9,961 nucleotides of DNA from the NCBI GenBank assembly GCA_033763355.1, contig JANRKT010000053.1, positions 1-9,961 on the forward strand, written 5' to 3'. Shown piece by piece: positions 7,675 to 9,961 of this stretch; the stretch's first letter is position 1, and each line of letters begins with the position of its first letter. The position numbers were made by a program, and so were the translations under genes. This DNA comes from JANRKT01 sp033763355. GTDB lineage: Bacteria > Bacteroidota > Bacteroidia > Chitinophagales > Chitinophagaceae. The notes beneath the pieces are model-generated. The model saw only the letters and a program-made list of their open reading frames with translations, was not told where the DNA came from and searched no databases.

Positions 7675-7713
7675 TCAGTAGTAAGGAAAATACTGCTGAA
7701 CTGAATTTTTTTT
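7675..7713 (+). terminator. Hairpin followed by T8, terminator-like on the plus strand
   Basis: TCAGTAGTA (7675-7683) and TACTGCTGA (7691-7699) form a 9-bp stem with one G-U pair and a 7-base AGGAAAA loop. After six more bases comes a T8 run (7706-7713). It resembles a weak intrinsic terminator for plus-strand transcription, yet no plus-strand gene precedes it. The stem is not GC-rich and the T run is displaced from it, so the call is tentative. Confidence 0.3.
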
Positions 7714-7894
7714 GGCTTACCAGGTTATTGTGCTAATAACATTGTTAAATGAATAATACCATTTAGACATTAAACTGTAGCTGCCATGAAGTCATGACGA
7801 CGGAGGCACCGGCTCACCTCATTACCATAATTCCGGTCCGCTCCCTTATTATAGCCAGAACTTCAATAAAATCGTGATCTGCTCCCGCTGTATT

Positions 7895-7947
7895 TTTTTT
7901 AAAAAGCTTTCACTATAATCAACACAATCCATAAGCTTTTTAAAAAA
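7895..7947. repeat. Perfect 15-bp AT-rich inverted repeat with 23-base spacer
   Basis: TTTTTTAAAAAGCTT (7895-7909) is the exact reverse complement of AAGCTTTTTAAAAAA (7933-7947), with 23 bases between. Each arm is itself nearly palindromic around its T/A tract, so the arms also read almost as direct repeats. It lies about 100 bases past the madM stop. It may act in ending madM transcription or be the ends of a tiny element, but there is no GC-rich stem with a T run, so neither is shown. Confidence 0.6.
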
Positions 7948-8043
7948 GCTACCATAACGGGAAATTAAATTTTAGCTATCGCTTATAGCCACGGCGATTA
8001 ACTTAAGAAAATCAGGATGAAATCGAATGATTTTTTAGGGTTC

Positions 8044-8805
8044 TCACTTAAAAAAAAGTTTCACAATTAAATATAGCACAGAAGGGCAAAGCAAACATCC
8101 CAACCCGGTATAAAAAGTTGCCGTGATAGCACCGTAAGGAACAAGCTTAGGATCAGTAGCAGCAAGTCCGGCCGCTACACCACTGGTGGTACCCATCATA
8201 CCACCATATACCATGGCAGTTTGCGGATTGTTCAGTCCGATCATTTTTGCAATGAATGGCGTTCCTATTGTTACAAGTATAGATTTAATTACTCCGGTTG
8301 CAATGCTGATGGTGATCACTTCGGAGCTGGCCCCGATAGCTCCGCCGGTAATGGGGCCGACGATAAATGTACAGGCGCCTGCGCCGATGGTAGTTATACT
8401 TCTTGCATCCGCATAACCCATCGCAAGGGCGATAACAGCCCCGGCTGCAAAGGAAACAACAATGCCAAGCAGCAACGATATAATACCGGCAACCCCGGCT
8501 TTTTTTATCTCATGAAAATTGGCGCCAAAAGCAGTAGATACAATAGCAAAATCCCGAAACATAGAGCCGCCAAGAATGAAAAATCCTGATAAGACATTGA
8601 TATCGGCAATTCCATTTTTACCGCCGGTTGCACTGCCGCCGATATAGGCTAATACCAAACCTGCAAAAATCGCAATAGCGGAACCGGGAATTTTTTTGTT
8701 CGTCAGTTTATCGGATAACCAATAAGAAATATACATCAGTACACCTGTAGCAAGCAAGGCTACTACAAAACCGTTTTTTATGAAAAGATCGCTGATGTAA
8801 TGCAT
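8044..8805 (-). CDS. madM: Malonate transporter subunit MadM
   Basis: This 253-residue inner-membrane protein is the larger subunit of the MadL/MadM malonate transporter. In Malonomonas rubra the pair is a sodium-dependent malonate importer. The N-terminus MHYISDLFIKNGFVVA and the stretches KIPGSAIAIFAGLVLAYIGG and LGGSMFRDFAIVSTAFG are typical of MadM. About eight hydrophobic segments are visible, roughly at residues 11-29, 41-58, 70-90, 104-130, 138-160, 165-188, 196-214 and 225-249, several rich in Gly and Ala. An in-frame TAA lies three codons before the ATG, so there is no longer form. It is 174 bases downstream of madL, further than expected for genes that usually abut. Its partner MadL and a malonyl-CoA synthetase lie upstream, consistent with import followed by CoA activation. 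Confidence 0.92.
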   Translation of the reverse strand: MHYISDLFIKNGFVVALLATGVLMYISYWLSDKLTNKKIPGSAIAIFAGLVLAYIGGSATGGKNGIADINVLSGFFILGGSMFRDFAIVSTAFGANFHEIKKAGVAGIISLLLGIVVSFAAGAVIALAMGYADARSITTIGAGACTFIVGPITGGAIGASSEVITISIATGVIKSILVTIGTPFIAKMIGLNNPQTAMVYGGMMGTTSGVAAGLAATDPKLVPYGAITATFYTGLGCLLCPSVLYLIVKLFFK

Positions 8806-8979
8806 GAGTGTTTATTTCTTGGTTGATGCTATGAATATTTTACAGGTGAAAGACGCCCTTTCCTTTAAGTAACCTAAACGACTATCGGATCGGTACAAAC
8901 GCTGAATAGCGAACAGAACGATAAACGGAGCGTCGCAAGGAACGATGCCATGAAATACTGCAGCCCGTATCATAAAAAA
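8806..8979. other. Non-coding 174-bp insert between madL and madM
   Basis: No start-to-stop gene is visible here. The text has a composition unlike the flanking genes, with short internal repeats: AACGAT occurs at both sides of a GGAGCGTCGC segment (about 8920-8945), and ATCGG is doubled at about 8884-8893. The madL stop is followed at once by a T6 run on the minus strand. The segment may be a decayed short interspersed repeat of the kind scattered between genes in Bacteroidota; this is an impression, not a match I can prove. Confidence 0.4.
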
Positions 8980-9366
8980 TTATTCATTAACTGATTTTGG
9001 AATCACATCATTGTGTTTACTCATTCTGGCAATCACAGGGATCAGCATAAAACAAATTACTGCCGGAATAATACCTGCAAGTATCGCTATCATGCCGCTG
9101 GATACAGCAGCTTTTACATTTTGTATCGCCGACATCGCTACTATTACCGGTATATACATATTGCTCCAGAACAGTACACCCTTATCCATATCAGCGGTAA
9201 ATAATTTTCGTTTATGCATCCATTGATTAACGAGTATCAGCAGCAGCATGGCAAAGCCTACACCACCAACATTGGCATCAATATGCAAAAGGCGACCTAA
9301 CACTTCGCCAATCATTTGCCCTGCAATAAAACAACCGGCCAATACAGCCACTCCATATACAAGCAT
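8980..9366 (-). CDS. madL: Malonate transporter subunit MadL
   Basis: This 128-residue membrane protein is the smaller subunit of the MadL/MadM malonate transporter, near the usual length of about 130 residues. It opens with MLVYGVAVLAGCFIAGQMIGEVLG and continues with DANVGGVGFAMLLLILVN, both typical of MadL. Four hydrophobic segments are visible at about residues 2-20, 33-48, 66-83 and 88-113, with a basic loop HKRK at 51-54. The gene begins one base after the synthetase stop (TGA T ATG), indicating coupled translation. Neither subunit is expected to work alone, so the 174-bp interval before madM is worth noting. Sodium or proton coupling cannot be read from the sequence. Confidence 0.92.
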   Translation of the reverse strand: MLVYGVAVLAGCFIAGQMIGEVLGRLLHIDANVGGVGFAMLLLILVNQWMHKRKLFTADMDKGVLFWSNMYIPVIVAMSAIQNVKAAVSSGMIAILAGIIPAVICFMLIPVIARMSKHNDVIPKSVNE

Positions 9367-9367
9367 A

Positions 9368-9961
9368 TCAGAAAAGTTTTTTTACATCGTTCTTGGTTAC
9401 TTTGCCCATCGCATTCCGCGGCAGTTCTTTTACTTCAATATATTTTCGGGGTACACGGTATGCAGGCATCCGTTCTCTTATCCACATATTCAATGCAGTT
9501 GTATCAATCTTTTCATTTTCCGCAGCTACTAATGCTGCCGCCACCAGTTCGCCCCACTCTTCATTTTCCAAACCCACCACGGCGCAATCTTTAACGGAAG
9601 GATGTGTCCGCAATACTTCCTCAATCTCCAATGCAGAAATTTTATAGCCGCCTGATTTAATAATATCAACAGAACTTCTTCCCATAATACGATAGTAACC
9701 TTCTTCCATGACAGCGACATCCCCGGTTTTAAACCAACCGTCAGCAGTGAATTCCTTTTTAGTGGCTTCTGGTTTATTCCAGTATTCATGAAAAACGTTT
9801 TCACCTTTCACCTGTATTTCGCCGGGCTCATCTTTAATAATCTCATTATTGTTTTCATCAGCTAAGCGTATCTGCACACCCGGCAGCGGCAATCCTACAT
9901 AACCTGCTTTTCTCTCTCCATCATAAGGATTGCTGATAGCCATTCCGATTTCCGTCATGCC
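9368..9961 (-). CDS. matB: Malonyl-CoA synthetase, MatB/ACSF3-like (partial, C-terminal 197 residues)
   Basis: This is the C-terminal part of an AMP-forming acyl-CoA synthetase (ANL superfamily); the right window edge cuts off roughly the first 300 residues. The reading frame is open through base 9961, so the ATG at 9958 is only the Met of the GMTE core motif (A5), not a start. Further motifs are GYVGLPLPGV, WFKTGDVAV (A7), GRSSVDIIKSGGYKIS (A8, hinge region) and the final RNAMGKVTK with the catalytic lysine (A10). NPYDGERKAGYVG after GMTE and the C-terminal NAMGKVTK resemble malonyl-CoA synthetases. Next to madL and madM this supports malonate + ATP + CoA giving malonyl-CoA, AMP and diphosphate. 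The product could feed fatty-acid synthesis or a decarboxylase not seen here. Other acyl-CoA synthetases cannot be fully excluded without the substrate pocket. Confidence 0.85.
   Translation of the reverse strand, partial: GMTEIGMAISNPYDGERKAGYVGLPLPGVQIRLADENNNEIIKDEPGEIQVKGENVFHEYWNKPEATKKEFTADGWFKTGDVAVMEEGYYRIMGRSSVDIIKSGGYKISALEIEEVLRTHPSVKDCAVVGLENEEWGELVAAALVAAENEKIDTTALNMWIRERMPAYRVPRKYIEVKELPRNAMGKVTKNDVKKLF

Larger units (their letters stand above)
7476..8043. other. 568-bp intergenic region between madM and the deoR operon
   Basis: No convincing gene is seen on either strand. The part nearest deoR (7476-7600) is very AT-rich and holds the likely promoter and operator. The centre has a hairpin followed by T8 on the plus strand (7675-7713). 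The part near madM has a 15-bp inverted repeat (7895-7947) and a small stem at 7975-7989 (GCTAT/ATAGC, 5-base loop) that could weakly help end madM transcription. A patch at about 7790-7890 is richer in G and C than its surroundings and may be an old insertion or gene remnant; I could not match it to any family. Confidence 0.6.

Noticed and set aside
7814..7910. Coding-like minus-strand stretch (reads DHDFIEVLAIIRERTG) as a gene remnant
   Set aside because: Only about 31 codons between stops, no start codon and no family I recognise; chance is equally likely.
7476..8043. Riboswitch or small RNA gene in the intergenic region
   Set aside because: I see no conserved aptamer core or tRNA-like fold, only isolated stems.
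9529..9804. Second minus-strand frame inside the acyl-CoA synthetase
   Set aside because: It overlaps the well-supported synthetase frame and has no recognisable motif.

Overview
The window looks like chromosomal DNA of a Gram-negative bacterium of the phylum Bacteroidota, perhaps Chitinophagaceae or a relative. This is inferred from AT-rich coding style, the lack of clear Shine-Dalgarno sites, a perfect TAnnTTTG-type promoter element and the general look of the proteins. All convincing genes are on the minus strand, so the window reads from right to left. I see no RNA gene, CRISPR array, intact insertion sequence or phage gene.

Right part (9961 down to 8044): a malonate-use cluster. It holds the C-terminal third of a malonyl-CoA synthetase (cut by the window edge), then the two membrane subunits of the MadL/MadM malonate transporter. 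The cell would import malonate and activate it to malonyl-CoA. An unusual 174-bp non-coding insert separates madL from madM.

Middle (8043 to 7476): 568 bp without a gene. It holds a perfect 15-bp AT-rich inverted repeat, a plus-strand hairpin followed by T8, and the probable promoter and operator of the next operon. There, two inverted TTTCGAT arms flank a TAnnTTTG element.

Left part (7475 to 1): a tightly packed sugar operon. In transcription order it has a DeoR-family repressor, an isomerase of the L-fucose/L-arabinose isomerase fold, a transketolase split into N- and C-terminal genes, an RbsB-like sugar-binding lipoprotein, a DUF2291 membrane-anchored protein, an RbsA-like double ATPase, and the start of an RbsC-like permease cut by the left edge. 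Several neighbours overlap by one base or lie one to eight bases apart. The logic is import of a free aldopentose, isomerisation to a ketose, phosphorylation by a kinase not seen here, and cleavage by transketolase into the pentose phosphate pathway. The gene set resembles the non-oxidative transketolase route for the branched plant pentose D-apiose. The binding-protein pocket keeps nearly all ribose contacts of E. coli RbsB, so ribose or another furanose pentose is also possible. The substrate remains a hypothesis.
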